DNA from: Hydrogenophaga sp. Root209
Lineage (GTDB): Bacteria; Pseudomonadota; Gammaproteobacteria; Burkholderiales; Burkholderiaceae_C
Assembly: GCF_001428625.1 (NCBI RefSeq)
Contig: NZ_LMIE01000032.1
Coordinates: 62,001 to 126,000, forward strand
Length of the DNA stretch: 64,000 nucleotides
Direction of reading: 5' to 3'
Below are positions 45,244-54,904 of this stretch, one piece after another. Each line of letters begins with the position of its first letter. Position 1 is the first letter of the stretch. Under the pieces are notes generated by a model that saw only the letters and a program-made list of their open reading frames with translations, was not told the origin of the DNA and did no database searches. The position numbers and the translations under genes are program-made.

Positions 45244-46208
45244 ACCTCCGTGCGGTGCAATGCCGTACGCAACGCGGCCTGCGCCTCGGGTGGCAACACA
45301 CCCAGGCGCCAGTGGCCCGGCAGGCCAAAGGACGTGGTGTCACGCAGCTTGATGCCGGCCGCGCGCAAGGTCATCGCATCCAGCGGGTTCGGGGGTTCGC
45401 CGCAGACGTAGTTGGCCTCGCTGGGCAACACGCGCCAGCCCAGGTCGTTCAGCAAGCCCAGTTGTTCGTGCTTCCATTCGCGCAACGTCTCCAGACTCCG
45501 CGCCAGCCAGTCCTGGGCGGCCGGCGACACCCAGGCATCGAGCATGGCCACGGCGTGCGCGCCCAGCGGCCACGAGGGCGCCAGTTGATCGAGCGCGCGC
45601 GCCTCGACCACGGCGCGCTCGGGGGCGATGGCGTAGGCGCCGCGCACGCCGGTCAGCCCCATCGCCTTGTTGGGTGTCCAGAGTTGCCAGATGCGTTGCA
45701 GCGCGACGGGGTCGAGGCTGCAGGCGCCATTCAATCGCAGCGGCTCGTAGGCGCGGTCCAGCACCACCTGCGCTCCCGATGCGACCACGCGCCGTGCGAA
45801 CGGCTCGATCTCGCCCGTCGGGCTCGACGGCTCGCAGACCCAGGCGAGGTGGGCACGTGCCGGGTCGTGCATGGGCTCCAACCGCCAGGTTTGAGCGGCA
45901 CGCGCACAGTCGCCATAGGCCAGCACCGGCAGCCAGACACGCTGGCCACCCTCGCGCGCCACCCAGGCGGTGAAACGGTGGATGAACTCGCTCGCGCTGC
46001 CGGCCAGCACGATGCGCGCGGCGTCCACCGAGTGGAAGGCCGCGAGCGATTCACGCAGGGCCGCGTACGAAGGCTCGGGGTAGTGGCGCGCATCGGCCTG
46101 CTGCACCGCCGCCAGCGCCATGGGGCAAGGGCCACAGGCGTTGGCGTTGGTGGAGAAGTCCCAGCGGGGCACGCCCAGTGTGTCGGGGCCGCCGTGCGTG
46201 ATGTTCAT
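45234..46208 (-). CDS. cobD: Threonine-phosphate decarboxylase, PLP-dependent
   Basis: A 324-residue fold-type I PLP enzyme. It begins with the family signature HGGPDTLGVP, then WDFSTNANACGP, and the PLP Lys is in LWTPNKAMGLTGVRGAY (near residue 185). It forms aminopropanol phosphate for the corrinoid nucleotide arm. In the alternative Pseudomonas naming it is cobC. ATG 46208 overlaps the cbiB stop by four bases. The length is shorter than Salmonella CobD (364), with a compact middle region. Confidence 0.88.
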   Translation of the reverse strand: MNITHGGPDTLGVPRWDFSTNANACGPCPMALAAVQQADARHYPEPSYAALRESLAAFHSVDAARIVLAGSASEFIHRFTAWVAREGGQRVWLPVLAYGDCARAAQTWRLEPMHDPARAHLAWVCEPSSPTGEIEPFARRVVASGAQVVLDRAYEPLRLNGACSLDPVALQRIWQLWTPNKAMGLTGVRGAYAIAPERAVVEARALDQLAPSWPLGAHAVAMLDAWVSPAAQDWLARSLETLREWKHEQLGLLNDLGWRVLPSEANYVCGEPPNPLDAMTLRAAGIKLRDTTSFGLPGHWRLGVLPPEAQAALRTALHRTEVCR

Positions 46209-47188
46209 GGTGTGAAGCTCCAGATCAGCGCCGCCCACAGCAGCGCGGTGGTGGCGAGCAAGGCGACCACGCGGCCGGCCAGTTGCAGCGCGTGCGCGGT
46301 GTCGGCGGCCTGCGGGCAGCGGCCCGCGCCGTGCAATTCGTACACGCCGGGCTTGCCCAGGCGCACATCGAGCGCCAGCGCCATCGCAGCCATGGGCCAG
46401 CCGCTGTTGGGCGACGGTGTGCGCCGCGCCTGCGCCGGCAGTGTGCTCAGGCCGCGCGCCGATCCGAGCAAGCCCAGCAAAGCGGCGGTGATGCGCGCGG
46501 GCAACCACGACAGCACGTCGTCGGCCCGCGCGGCCCATTTGCCGGGCCAGGTCCAGTCGCGGCCGCCGCGCTCACCGCGGTAGCCCCACATGGCGTCTGC
46601 CGTGTTGGCGAAGCGGTAGAGCGCGGCACCGGGCAGCCCCGCCACGGCGAACCAGAACAGCGGCGCGACCACCGAGTCGTTGAGGTTTTCGGCGAGCGAT
46701 TCGATGGCACTCTCGCGCACCTGCGCGGCGTCGAGCGCGGCCACGTTGCGGCTCACCAGCCAGGACAGGCGCTCGCGCCCCGCCGCCAGCGACTCGCCCA
46801 GCGCCGTCTCCACCGCCCGCACCTCGTCGCGCAACATGCGCCAGGCCAGCAGCGGCTTGAGCAGCACGCCCAGGGCCAGCGCCTGCAACCACGCCGGCCC
46901 CTGCCCCACGGCCCAGGCCGCCGCGAGGGCGATCAACAGCACCACGGCGGCCCCGGTGATCCATGCCAGCGCGCCGGCCAAGAACAACCGGGCAGCGGCG
47001 GGCGCGGGCTCGCCCATGGCGGGCGCCATGCGCCGGCCCATGGCGTCGAGGCCCTGCCCCATCCACACCACCGGGTGCCAGCGCGGCGGCGGCTCGCCCC
47101 ACCAGCGGTCGATCAGCAGGGCCACCACCACCGCGATGGGCATGACCGCCCAGGACGACAGTGGGAAAAGCCCGCTCATGGCATTCAT
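46205..47188 (-). CDS. cbiB: Adenosylcobinamide-phosphate synthase
   Basis: A 327-residue membrane protein that joins aminopropanol phosphate to adenosylcobyric acid. Features are [20 protein letters not shown] near the N-terminus, [20 protein letters not shown], and the [17 protein letters not shown] motif near residue 270. Several hydrophobic helices are spread through the chain. ATG 47188 overlaps the bioF stop by four bases, coupling corrinoid and biotin genes in one transcript. It is called cobD in Pseudomonas naming. Confidence 0.93.
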   Translation of the reverse strand: MNAMSGLFPLSSWAVMPIAVVVALLIDRWWGEPPPRWHPVVWMGQGLDAMGRRMAPAMGEPAPAAARLFLAGALAWITGAAVVLLIALAAAWAVGQGPAWLQALALGVLLKPLLAWRMLRDEVRAVETALGESLAAGRERLSWLVSRNVAALDAAQVRESAIESLAENLNDSVVAPLFWFAVAGLPGAALYRFANTADAMWGYRGERGGRDWTWPGKWAARADDVLSWLPARITAALLGLLGSARGLSTLPAQARRTPSPNSGWPMAAMALALDVRLGKPGVYELHGAGRCPQAADTAHALQLAGRVVALLATTALLWAALIWSFTP

Positions 47189-48438
47189 GCGGTGGCCAGC
47201 GGGGCGCGCGCCGTCTGGCCCTGCGCGCCGATGGCGCGGGCCGCGATGCGCAGCGCCCGCAGCAGCGTGTCCACGTCGGCGGGCTCGTGTGCGGCCGACA
47301 GCGCGATGCGCAGCCGGGCGGTGCCCACCGGCACGGTGGGTGGACGGATCGCGGGCACCCACAGGCCCTGTTCGCGCAACACGGCCATCACGGCCAGGGC
47401 GGCGGCGTTGTCGCCGATCACCAGAGGCTGGATCGCGGTGCTTGACGCCATCAGGGTCCAGCCGGCGGCATCGACCGCCGCGTCGGCACCGGGAGCCAGG
47501 CCATCGCGCAACTGCATGATCCGCGCCTGCAGTTGTTGTCGGCGGTGTTCGCCATCGGCCCCCAGCACACAGCGCAGGCTGGCGCGCACGGCCTCGGCCA
47601 GCAGGGCCGGTGCCGCGGTGGCGTAGGTGTAGCTGCGGGTCTTCTGCAGCAGCCACTCCACCAGGCGCTCGGGCCCGGCCACGAAAGCGCCCGCCACGCC
47701 CAGGGCCTTGCCCAGCGTGGCCATGTAGAGCACCCGCGGCGAGGCCTCGGCGCCCGTGAAGCCGGCAGCGGCCAGTGCGCCCCGGCCCTGCGGCCCGAGC
47801 ACGCCAAAGCCGTGCGCGTCGTCCAGCAGCAGCAGCGCGTCGTGTCGCTCGCACAGCGCGTGCAGACCGGCGATGTCGGCGACGTCGCCGTCCATGCTGA
47901 ACACCGCATCGCTGATCACCAGCTTGCGGCGCGCCGGGCTGGCCGCCAGCAGCGCGTCGAGCTGCTGCAGATCGGCATGGCGGTAGCGGTGCACCGTGGC
48001 TTTGGACAGCCGGGCACCATCGATCAGGCAGGCGTGGTTCAGCGCGTCGGAAAACAGCGCATCGCCCTCGCCCACCAAGGCGGGCACGGCACTGGCATTG
48101 GTGGCATAGCCGGCATAGAAGTACAGCGCGCGCGGCAAGCCCACGGCCTCGGCCAGCTCACGTTCCAACGCGGCGTTGGCCACGCTGTGGCCACTGACCA
48201 TGGGCGAGGCGCCCGAGCCGACACCGTAGCGCTCCACCGCGGCGTGCACCGCCTCGCGCAGCGCCGGGGCCTGGGACAGGCCCAGGTAGTCGTTGCTGCA
48301 GAAGGCCAGCAGGGACTCGCCGTCCACGTTGAGCCGGGCGTTCTGCTCCGGCACCACCTCGCGGCGGCGACGGCGCAGCGCCTGGACATCCAGCGCACTC
48401 AGGCGCTCATCGAATTCGTTCAACCAGCTCACGGTCAT
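47185..48438 (-). CDS. bioF: 8-amino-7-oxononanoate synthase
   Basis: A 417-residue PLP enzyme that condenses pimeloyl thioester and alanine, the first ring-building step of biotin synthesis. It shows [27 protein letters not shown], the [10 protein letters not shown] motif and the PLP Lys in [18 protein letters not shown] 48438 is 4 bases after the bioD stop, and the family sequence starts there. The C-terminal 25 residues are longer than in E. coli BioF (384 residues). Confidence 0.94.
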   Translation of the reverse strand: MTVSWLNEFDERLSALDVQALRRRRREVVPEQNARLNVDGESLLAFCSNDYLGLSQAPALREAVHAAVERYGVGSGASPMVSGHSVANAALERELAEAVGLPRALYFYAGYATNASAVPALVGEGDALFSDALNHACLIDGARLSKATVHRYRHADLQQLDALLAASPARRKLVISDAVFSMDGDVADIAGLHALCERHDALLLLDDAHGFGVLGPQGRGALAAAGFTGAEASPRVLYMATLGKALGVAGAFVAGPERLVEWLLQKTRSYTYATAAPALLAEAVRASLRCVLGADGEHRRQQLQARIMQLRDGLAPGADAAVDAAGWTLMASSTAIQPLVIGDNAAALAVMAVLREQGLWVPAIRPPTVPVGTARLRIALSAAHEPADVDTLLRALRIAARAIGAQGQTARAPLATA

Positions 48439-48442
48439 TCCT

Positions 48443-49123
48443 TCATTGCCATGCAGAGGGCAGTTGCAGCGCGATGTGGCGCGCATCGGGCGTATCGGGG
48501 TGCCACGGCACGGTGCCCAGCAGGGGTGCGGGCAGGCGCTGGCGCAATGTGTCGATGTTGTCCTCGCGGCAAAGCATGGTGGGGTCGACCGCATTGGCCA
48601 CCCAGCCAGCCAGCTGCAGGCCGTCGGCGCGGATCGCCTCGGCCGTGAGCAGCGCGTGGTTCAGGCAGCCCAGGCGCACGCCCACCACCAGCACCACGGG
48701 CGCGCCGATGGCGCGCGCCAGGTCGGCCAGTGTCTCGTGCTCGTTGATCGGCACGCGCCAGCCACCCGCACCTTCCACCACCACCACATCGACCAGCGCC
48801 CGCAGCGACCGGTGTGCGGCCAACAGGTCGGCCACGCTCACGGCCTGCCCCGCGCGCCGGGCCGCGATGTGTGGCGCGATGGCATCGGGCAAGGCCACCG
48901 GGTTGTCAAGTGCGGGGGGCACGGCCAGGGTGGAGGCCGCGCGCAGCGCGAGCACGTCTTCGCTGACCCACTGGCCCGCGTGGGCCACCAGGCCGGCGGC
49001 CACCGGCTTCATGCCGACCACGCGCCGGTGCTGGCGCGACAGCGCATGCAGCAGGGCTGCGCTCACCAGCGTCTTGCCCACACCGGTGTCGGTGCCGGTG
49101 ACGAAGCAGCCGTCAAACGCCAT
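48443..49123 (-). CDS. bioD: Dethiobiotin synthetase
   Basis: A 226-residue ATP-dependent carboxylase closing the ureido ring of dethiobiotin. The P-loop is [20 protein letters not shown] (about residues 6-25), followed by GMKPVAAG and the substrate motif [12 protein letters not shown]. It overlaps bioA by 11 bases and precedes bioF by 4. Confidence 0.95.
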   Translation of the reverse strand: MAFDGCFVTGTDTGVGKTLVSAALLHALSRQHRRVVGMKPVAAGLVAHAGQWVSEDVLALRAASTLAVPPALDNPVALPDAIAPHIAARRAGQAVSVADLLAAHRSLRALVDVVVVEGAGGWRVPINEHETLADLARAIGAPVVLVVGVRLGCLNHALLTAEAIRADGLQLAGWVANAVDPTMLCREDNIDTLRQRLPAPLLGTVPWHPDTPDARHIALQLPSAWQ

Positions 49124-50489
49124 CGCGCACCCCTTCCAGAGCGAGCGCGCTGGAGGGCTCTTCTTCGGCCAGCGTGGCCTGCAATGCGACGAGCGCGCCA
49201 GCGGCCAGGTGCGCTCCTTCAGCTTCGTCGATCACATACGGCGGCATGGCGTAGAGCGTGTGGCCGATGGGCCGCAGCAGCAACCCCTGGTCGAGCGCAT
49301 GGCGGGCGTAGCGGCGAGCGAAGTCGGGCAGGCTGCTGCTCACGTCCCACGCGAAGATCATTCCTTGCCGGCGCGCGTGGCGCACGCGCGGGTGGGCAGA
49401 CAGCGGCGCGAACTGCGCGGTCAGGCGCTCGCCAGTGGTCAGGTTGCGGCGCAGCGCGTCGGTCTGGTCGAACAGGTCCAGCGTGGCCAGGGCGGCGCGG
49501 CAGGCCAGCGGGTTGCCGGTGTAGCTGTGCGAGTGCAGGAAGCCGCGCGCGACCTGGTCGTCGTAGAAGGCGGCATAGACCTCGTCGGTGGTGAGCACCA
49601 CCGACAGCGGCAGCGTGCCACCGGTCAGTCCCTTGGAGAGGCACAGGAAGTCGGGCCGGATGCCGGCCTGCTGGTGCGCGAACAGCGTGCCGGTGCGACC
49701 GAAGCCCACGGCAATCTCGTCGAGCACCAGATGCACCTGGTAGCGGTCGCACAGTTCGCGCACGCGCTTGAGGTACAGCGGATCGTGCATGGCCATGCCG
49801 GCGGCGCACTGCACCAGCGGCTCGACGATCAGCGCCGCCGTGTCTTCGTGGTGTTCGGCCAGCCAGTCGGCCAGGGCGCCCGCGGCCCGCTCGGCCACAT
49901 CGGCGGCCGATTCACCCGGCGCGGCCGCGCGGGCATCGGGGCTGGGCACGGTGGCGCCCAGGCGCACCAGCGGCGCATAGGCCTCGCGGAAGAGCGCAAT
50001 GTCGGTCACGGCCAACGCACCCACGGTCTCGCCGTGGTAGCCACCGGCCACCCCGACGAATCGGTTCTTGCGCGCTCGCCCGGCGTTGCGCCAGTGGTGC
50101 GCGCTCATCTTCAGCGCGATCTCGGTGGCGCTGGCGCCATCGCTGCCGTAGAAGGCGTGACCCAGGCCGGTCGCGGCCGACAGCCGCTCGGACAGCTCCA
50201 CCACCGGCGCGTGGGTGAAACCGGCCAGCATCACGTGGTCCAGCGTGTTCAGTTGATCGATGAGCGCGGCGCGGATGGCGGGGTGGTTGTGCCCGAACAG
50301 GTTCACCCACCAGGAACTGATCGCGTCCAGGTAGCGCCGGCCTTCATGGTCGTGCAGCCACACGCCCTCGGCGCGGGCCACGGGAATCAGCGGCAAGGCC
50401 GCGCCATCGCTCGCGTGCAGCTTCATCTGCGTGCACGGGTGCCAGACTGCCGCGAGGCTGCGCTGGCGCCAGGCTTCGTTGCCGGACAT
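49113..50489 (-). CDS. bioA: Adenosylmethionine--8-amino-7-oxononanoate aminotransferase
   Basis: A 458-residue class III aminotransferase that uses S-adenosylmethionine as amino donor. Markers are WHPCTQMKLH at the N-terminus, AISSWWVNLFGHNHP, FYGSDGASATEIALKM, LVLDEIAVGFGRTG and the PLP Lys in FLCLSKGLTGGTLPL. ATG 50489 is selected because the WHPCTQM block follows directly. It is 10 bases after bioB. The last 25 residues extend past the usual end. Confidence 0.95.
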   Translation of the reverse strand: MSGNEAWRQRSLAAVWHPCTQMKLHASDGAALPLIPVARAEGVWLHDHEGRRYLDAISSWWVNLFGHNHPAIRAALIDQLNTLDHVMLAGFTHAPVVELSERLSAATGLGHAFYGSDGASATEIALKMSAHHWRNAGRARKNRFVGVAGGYHGETVGALAVTDIALFREAYAPLVRLGATVPSPDARAAAPGESAADVAERAAGALADWLAEHHEDTAALIVEPLVQCAAGMAMHDPLYLKRVRELCDRYQVHLVLDEIAVGFGRTGTLFAHQQAGIRPDFLCLSKGLTGGTLPLSVVLTTDEVYAAFYDDQVARGFLHSHSYTGNPLACRAALATLDLFDQTDALRRNLTTGERLTAQFAPLSAHPRVRHARRQGMIFAWDVSSSLPDFARRYARHALDQGLLLRPIGHTLYAMPPYVIDEAEGAHLAAGALVALQATLAEEEPSSALALEGVRDGV

Positions 50490-50499
50490 GGCTGTGAAC

Positions 50500-51510
50500 T
50501 CAGGCGCGGCGCGCCTGCATGCCCAGCCGGGCCAGCATGTCCATGTCGGCGGCCACGTCGGGGTTGCCGGTGGTGAGCAGCTTCTCGCCATAAAAGATCG
50601 AGTTGGCACCACCCAGGAAACACAGGGCCTGCACCGCTTCGCTCATCTGCTGGCGCCCGGCAGAGAGGCGCACTCGGGCACGCGGCATGGTGATGCGCGC
50701 CACCGCGATGGTGCGCACGAACTCCAGCGGGTCCAGGTCGGGCTGGTCGGCCAGCGGCGTGCCCTGCACCTTCACCAGGTTGTTGATCGGCACCGACTCG
50801 GGGTAGTCGGGTGCGAGGTTGGCGAGCTGGGCCACGAGCGCGGCGCGCTGGCGACGCGACTCGCCCATGCCCACGATGCCGCCGCAGCAGACCTTGACGC
50901 CCGCGCCACGCACGCGCTCCAGCGTGTCCAGACGGTCCTGGTAGTCGCGCGTGGTGATCACCTCGCCGTAGAAGTCGGGCGCGCTGTCCAGGTTGTGGTT
51001 GTAGTAATCCAGGCCCGCGTCGCGCAGGGTTTCGGCGTGGCCTTCGTTGAGCATGCCCAAGGTGGCGCAGGCCTCCAGACCTTCTTCTTTCACGGCGCGC
51101 ACGAGTTCGGCCACGGCATCCACGTCGCGGTCTTTCGGCGCGCGCCAGGCAGCGCCCATGCAGAAGCGCGTGGCGCCCGCCTGCTTCGCGCGCTGCGCGG
51201 CTTCGCGCACGGCGGCCACGCCCATGAGCTTGCCGGCTTCCAGGCCGGTGTCGAAATGCACCGACTGCGGGCAGTAGCCACAGTCTTCAGGACAGCCGCC
51301 GGTCTTCACCGACAGCAGCGTGGCCAGCTCCACTTCGGTCGGGTCGAAGTGTTCACGGTGCACCGTTTGCGCGCGGAACAGCAGTTCGGAAAACGGCAGG
51401 TCGAACAGCGCGGCCACATCGTCGACCGACCAGCGTTCGGTGGTCGCGGTTGCAACAGAAGGGCGTGGCACGAGGCGCACAGGTTGTTCGTTCAGGGTCG
51501 TCGTGGTCAT
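50500..51510 (-). CDS. bioB: Biotin synthase (radical SAM)
   Basis: A 336-residue radical SAM enzyme that inserts sulfur into dethiobiotin. The SAM-cluster motif C-x3-C-x2-C is in [13 protein letters not shown] (near residue 70), and the YNHNLDS and [10 protein letters not shown] stretches are typical. A short N-terminal extension (about 25 residues) precedes the core. It begins 24 bases after the cobO stop, with no intervening terminator or promoter that I can recognise. BioB needs Fe-S clusters, which the isc operon in this window would supply. Confidence 0.96.
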   Translation of the reverse strand: MTTTTLNEQPVRLVPRPSVATATTERWSVDDVAALFDLPFSELLFRAQTVHREHFDPTEVELATLLSVKTGGCPEDCGYCPQSVHFDTGLEAGKLMGVAAVREAAQRAKQAGATRFCMGAAWRAPKDRDVDAVAELVRAVKEEGLEACATLGMLNEGHAETLRDAGLDYYNHNLDSAPDFYGEVITTRDYQDRLDTLERVRGAGVKVCCGGIVGMGESRRQRAALVAQLANLAPDYPESVPINNLVKVQGTPLADQPDLDPLEFVRTIAVARITMPRARVRLSAGRQQMSEAVQALCFLGGANSIFYGEKLLTTGNPDVAADMDMLARLGMQARRA

Positions 51511-51534
51511 GGTTCTCTTCTTTCGGGAACAGGG

Positions 51535-52116
51535 TCAATCTTCGATGCCGCGTTGGGCGGGAATGCCCGCCTTGAACGCATGCTTCACCAGAGTCATCTC
51601 GGTCACGGTGTCGGCCAGCTCGATGATCTCGGGCGGGCAGCGCCGCCCGGTGATGACCACATGCACGTGGCGCGGGCGATCACGCAAGGTCTGCAACACG
51701 TCATCAAGCGGCAACCAGCCGTAGATCAGCGGGTAGGTCAGCTCGTCGAGCGTAACCATGAAGTACTCACCCCCGAGGATAGCCGCACGCGCTTTCTGCC
51801 AGCCGTCGCGCGCCAACTGGGCGGAATGCTCCAGGTCCTGGCTCTTCCAGCTGAAGCCGTCGCCCAAACCTTCGATCGGCAGACCGAGCTGCTCGAAGAT
51901 GCGATGTTCACCAAAACGCGCAGAGGGCACTTTCATGAACTGAAATATTTTCACCAGCTTGCCGTGCACGTGCGTGCGGCCAAACGCGCGCAAAGCCAGG
52001 CCAAAGGCCGCTGTGCTCTTGCCCTTGCCGTCGCCGGTGTGAACGATGACCAGACCACGCCGCTCGCCCTCGGGTTTGTCGTAGCGCTTGTCGGTGGGCG
52101 GTGTTTCGATCTGCAT
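51535..52116 (-). CDS. cobO: Cob(I)yrinic acid a,c-diamide adenosyltransferase
   Basis: A 193-residue CobO/BtuR/CobA-type enzyme that attaches the adenosyl group to cobalt. The P-loop is [20 protein letters not shown] (about residues 25-44), with [11 protein letters not shown] and the late [19 protein letters not shown]. It lies 24 bases after the ABC ATPase gene and 24 before bioB, marking the join between the corrinoid-uptake and biotin parts of the run. Confidence 0.94.
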   Translation of the reverse strand: MQIETPPTDKRYDKPEGERRGLVIVHTGDGKGKSTAAFGLALRAFGRTHVHGKLVKIFQFMKVPSARFGEHRIFEQLGLPIEGLGDGFSWKSQDLEHSAQLARDGWQKARAAILGGEYFMVTLDELTYPLIYGWLPLDDVLQTLRDRPRHVHVVITGRRCPPEIIELADTVTEMTLVKHAFKAGIPAQRGIED

Positions 52117-52140
52117 GGTCGGTCTCCAGTCAAAAATGGT

Positions 52141-53028
52141 TCAACGGGGCAGCGCGACCCACTGGTCACCCAGCGGATGGATCGCGACGCGGTGGTCAAA
52201 AACTTCCTCCAGCGCCAGGTGGGTGGCCTTATCGTCGCAAGCGCCCTGGTGGACCACCCGGCCGTGCGCCATCACCACCATCTGGTCGGCGTGCAGCGCC
52301 ATGCCGATCTCGTGCAGCACGCTCACCACGGTCTTGCCACGTGTGACCAGTTCGCGCACGAGCAGCAACCAGTCGGCCTGGTGAGGTGGGTCCAGGTTGG
52401 CCAGGGGTTCGTCCATCAGCATCACGTCGGCTTGCACCGCCAGCAGGCGCGCGAGCAGCACACGCTGGCGCTCGCCGCCCGAGAGCGCGCCCAGAGACCG
52501 CTCGCGCCAGTCCCAGGCCTGGGTGGCGCGCAGCGCCTGCTCCACGGCAACGCGGTCAGCGTGCGAGGACGGGGCCAACCAAGGCTGGTGAGGCAAGCGA
52601 CCCAGCATGGCCACGTCCCACACGCTGAGGTCGTCGGCGCCCTGCTCGCCCTGCCCCAGCCACGCCAGGCAGCGTGCGCGTTCGCGGCCGCGCCATTGCG
52701 CGAGCGGGCGGTCCAGCAGCTGCACCTGGCCGCTGTGCGGCAGCAAGCCGGCCAGCGCCTTGAGCATGGTTGACTTGCCTGCGCCATTGGGGCCAACCAC
52801 GCTGGTCCAGCGCGCGGCGGGCAAGGCCACGTCGATGCCGTGCAGCACGGGCGTGCCGCCCAGCGACACCCCAATGCCGCGGGCTTGCAGCGCAACGGGC
52901 GTTCGCAACACCTCCGTGCTGCGCACTGCGGTGCGAGCGCCTTCGGGCGGCCGGGCGGCGGGCGTTCGCAACACCTCCGTGCTGCGCACTGCGGTGCGAG
53001 CGCCTTCGGGCGGCCGGGCGGCGCTCAC
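52141..53028 (-). CDS. btuD: Cobalamin/corrinoid ABC transporter ATPase
   Basis: A 295-residue ATPase. Walker A is GPNGAGKSTMLKALAGLLP (near residue 80), the signature LSGGERQRVLLARLL, and Walker B VMLMDEPLANLDPPHQ. The GTG start at 53028 overlaps the permease stop (GTGA). Residues 3-44 are two copies of a 21-residue sequence encoded by a tandem repeat, before the true domain start near VALQARGIGVSLGG. It powers uptake through BtuC with BtuF. The C-terminal part, HPLGDQWVALPR, is family-typical. Confidence 0.85.
   Translation of the reverse strand: MSAARPPEGARTAVRSTEVLRTPAARPPEGARTAVRSTEVLRTPVALQARGIGVSLGGTPVLHGIDVALPAARWTSVVGPNGAGKSTMLKALAGLLPHSGQVQLLDRPLAQWRGRERARCLAWLGQGEQGADDLSVWDVAMLGRLPHQPWLAPSSHADRVAVEQALRATQAWDWRERSLGALSGGERQRVLLARLLAVQADVMLMDEPLANLDPPHQADWLLLVRELVTRGKTVVSVLHEIGMALHADQMVVMAHGRVVHQGACDDKATHLALEEVFDHRVAIHPLGDQWVALPR
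52897..53022. repeat. Tandem 63-bp repeat at the 5' end of btuD
   Basis: Two copies of a 63-base unit (52897-52959 and 52960-53022) follow each other directly and appear identical by eye. The unit contains TGCGCACTGCGGTGCGAGCG and CTTCGGGCGGCCGGGCGGC, a palindrome-rich text of the kind scattered through Comamonadaceae genomes. Its length is a multiple of three, so it is read through in frame as 21 residues twice. Confidence 0.85.
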
Positions 53029-54029
53029 AACCCACCCCCCGGCCGGCGGCGCCGGTGCATCAACCACAGCAGGTAGCTGCCGCCGAGCACGGCGGTGAGC
53101 ACGCCCACAGGCAGTTCCTGCGGCGCGATGATCCAGCGCGCCAGCACGTCGGCGGCCATCAGCAGCAGACCACCCATGAGCGCGCTGAGCACCACCAGCC
53201 GGCCGTGCGTGGTTTTGACGATGGAGCGCACCAGGTGCGGTGACGCCAGGCCCACAAAGGCAATGAGGCCGGTCTGCGCCACGGCCGCGCCGGTGGCCAG
53301 CGCCAGCACCGCCACGAGCACGCCGCGCACGGCCGCCAGCGGCAGACCCAGGCTCAGTGCCGTGGCCTCGCCCAGGGCCAGTCCATCGAGCACACGGCCC
53401 AGCATGGCGGCCACCAGCAAGGCCACCAGCAGCATGGCCGCCATCACGCCGCACGCGGCCCAGCCCACGAATCCGGTGCTGCCCAGCATGAAGCCCTGCA
53501 TGGCCTGCAGGGTGTCGGGCGAGGCGATGGTGACCAGGTCGCGCCCGGCGCCCAGCACCACCCCCACGATCACGCCGGCCAACAGCAGCCGCAACGTGTG
53601 CTGCACACCCTTGGCCAGCGCCAGCGTGAGCACCACGCCGACCACCGCGCCTGCGAAGGCCGCGCTGGTCAGGCCCAGCCGCACCAGCCACTGCGTGGCA
53701 AACGGCGAGGCGCCAAACAAGGCCAGCGCCAAAGCCACACCGAGTGCCGCGCCCGAGGCACTGCCCAGCAAGTAGGGGTCGGCCAGCGGGTTGCGAAACA
53801 GGCCCTGCGCCACCGCACCGGCCAGCCCGAGCAGGCCACCCGCCACCCAGGCGCCCAGGGTGCGGGGCAGGCGGATGTCCCAGAGGATCTGCCACGCCAC
53901 CGGATCGCCGCGAGCATTCAGCACGCTGTCAAACCCGGTGCTGCCCACGCCGGCGCCCAGCAGCAGCACGGCCGCTGCCGCGAGCAGCAGCGCCATGCCG
54001 AGCCAGAGACTGTGGCGTGCTCCGCTCAC
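53025..54029 (-). CDS. btuC: Cobalamin/corrinoid ABC transporter permease (FecCD family)
   Basis: A 334-residue inner-membrane permease with about ten hydrophobic helices. Family motifs are DIRLPRTLGAWVAGGLLGLA, QGLFRNPLADPYLLG, LLLAGVIVGVVLG and IAFVGLASPHLVR. The GTG at 54029 overlaps the btuF stop (GTGA), as does the next junction, so btuF-btuC-btuD are translationally coupled. A later ATG near GMALLL is possible. Confidence 0.92.
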   Translation of the reverse strand: MSGARHSLWLGMALLLAAAAVLLLGAGVGSTGFDSVLNARGDPVAWQILWDIRLPRTLGAWVAGGLLGLAGAVAQGLFRNPLADPYLLGSASGAALGVALALALFGASPFATQWLVRLGLTSAAFAGAVVGVVLTLALAKGVQHTLRLLLAGVIVGVVLGAGRDLVTIASPDTLQAMQGFMLGSTGFVGWAACGVMAAMLLVALLVAAMLGRVLDGLALGEATALSLGLPLAAVRGVLVAVLALATGAAVAQTGLIAFVGLASPHLVRSIVKTTHGRLVVLSALMGGLLLMAADVLARWIIAPQELPVGVLTAVLGGSYLLWLMHRRRRPGGGL

Positions 54030-54904
54030 GGCAATCCCTTGGACGTGATGCAGCGCGCCATCACACGAGCAGCCTCGGCCATGCGTGGGCCGGGACGCAC
54101 GAGCACGTCGGACTCGGCTTCGGTGAACACGCACACGCGTTGCTCGCGCAAAGCACGCATGCCGCGCCAACCGGGGCGCTGATCCATGCCCTGCACATTG
54201 CGCGAGCCGATCATGATGAGGTCGGGGTTGGCGCGCACCACGTACTCGGGGTTGATGCGCGGGAACGGGCCGAGATCGGGCGTGATGATGTTCTGCACCC
54301 CCAGGCGCGCCATCATTTCGCCAATGAACGACTGCGTGCCGGCCGCATAGCCGCCGGTGCTCACCTCGTAGTACACCCGCAGCGAACGCGCCCCGGGCGG
54401 CAGCGACTGCGCCGCGGCCGCCACACCGGCGTCGATGGCGCGCCAGATGCGATCGGCATCGGGCACTTCCAGCAACTGGCCCAGCTTGCCCATGACGCGC
54501 TGCGCATCGGCCGAGTTTTTGGGCTCCATCGCCAGCACCTTGAGGCCCAGCGCCTCCAGCCGTTGCACGCCGCGCGACGAGGTGGCCATCAGCACCACGT
54601 CGGGCCTGAGCGCCACGATGGCCTCGATGTTGGGATCGATACCGCCACCCGCCTTTGGCAGGCCGCGCACGAACGCGGGGTGGTTCGAATACCGGTCCAC
54701 GCCCACCAGGCGCTCGCATCGACCCAGCTCACACACGGTCTCGGTGAGCGAAGGCAGCAGCGAGACAATGCGTTGCGGCGACTGTGCCAGCGTCACGGTC
54801 ACGCCGCGGTCATCGGTCAGCTGGATGCCGGCTGCGTGCAGCGCGCCCACCCATACCAGGAGTGCAGCCGCGCTCAACCAGCGCCCGAAGGCAAGGTGTT
54901 TCAT
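54026..54904 (-). CDS. btuF: Periplasmic cobalamin/corrinoid-binding protein
   Basis: A 292-residue substrate-binding protein with a signal peptide (about 1-24, cleavage after LHA) and a BtuF/FepB-type two-lobe fold. It shows RIVSLLPSLTETVCELG, LVGVDRYSNHP and EAIVALRPDVVL. It delivers corrinoids to BtuCD. It overlaps cobU by four bases and btuC by four. Confidence 0.88.
   Translation of the reverse strand: MKHLAFGRWLSAAALLVWVGALHAAGIQLTDDRGVTVTLAQSPQRIVSLLPSLTETVCELGRCERLVGVDRYSNHPAFVRGLPKAGGGIDPNIEAIVALRPDVVLMATSSRGVQRLEALGLKVLAMEPKNSADAQRVMGKLGQLLEVPDADRIWRAIDAGVAAAAQSLPPGARSLRVYYEVSTGGYAAGTQSFIGEMMARLGVQNIITPDLGPFPRINPEYVVRANPDLIMIGSRNVQGMDQRPGWRGMRALREQRVCVFTEAESDVLVRPGPRMAEAARVMARCITSKGLP

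Noticed and set aside
50431-52773. 780-codon plus-strand frame opposite bioB, cobO and btuD
   Set aside because: It covers three well-supported genes in antisense and has no family motif.
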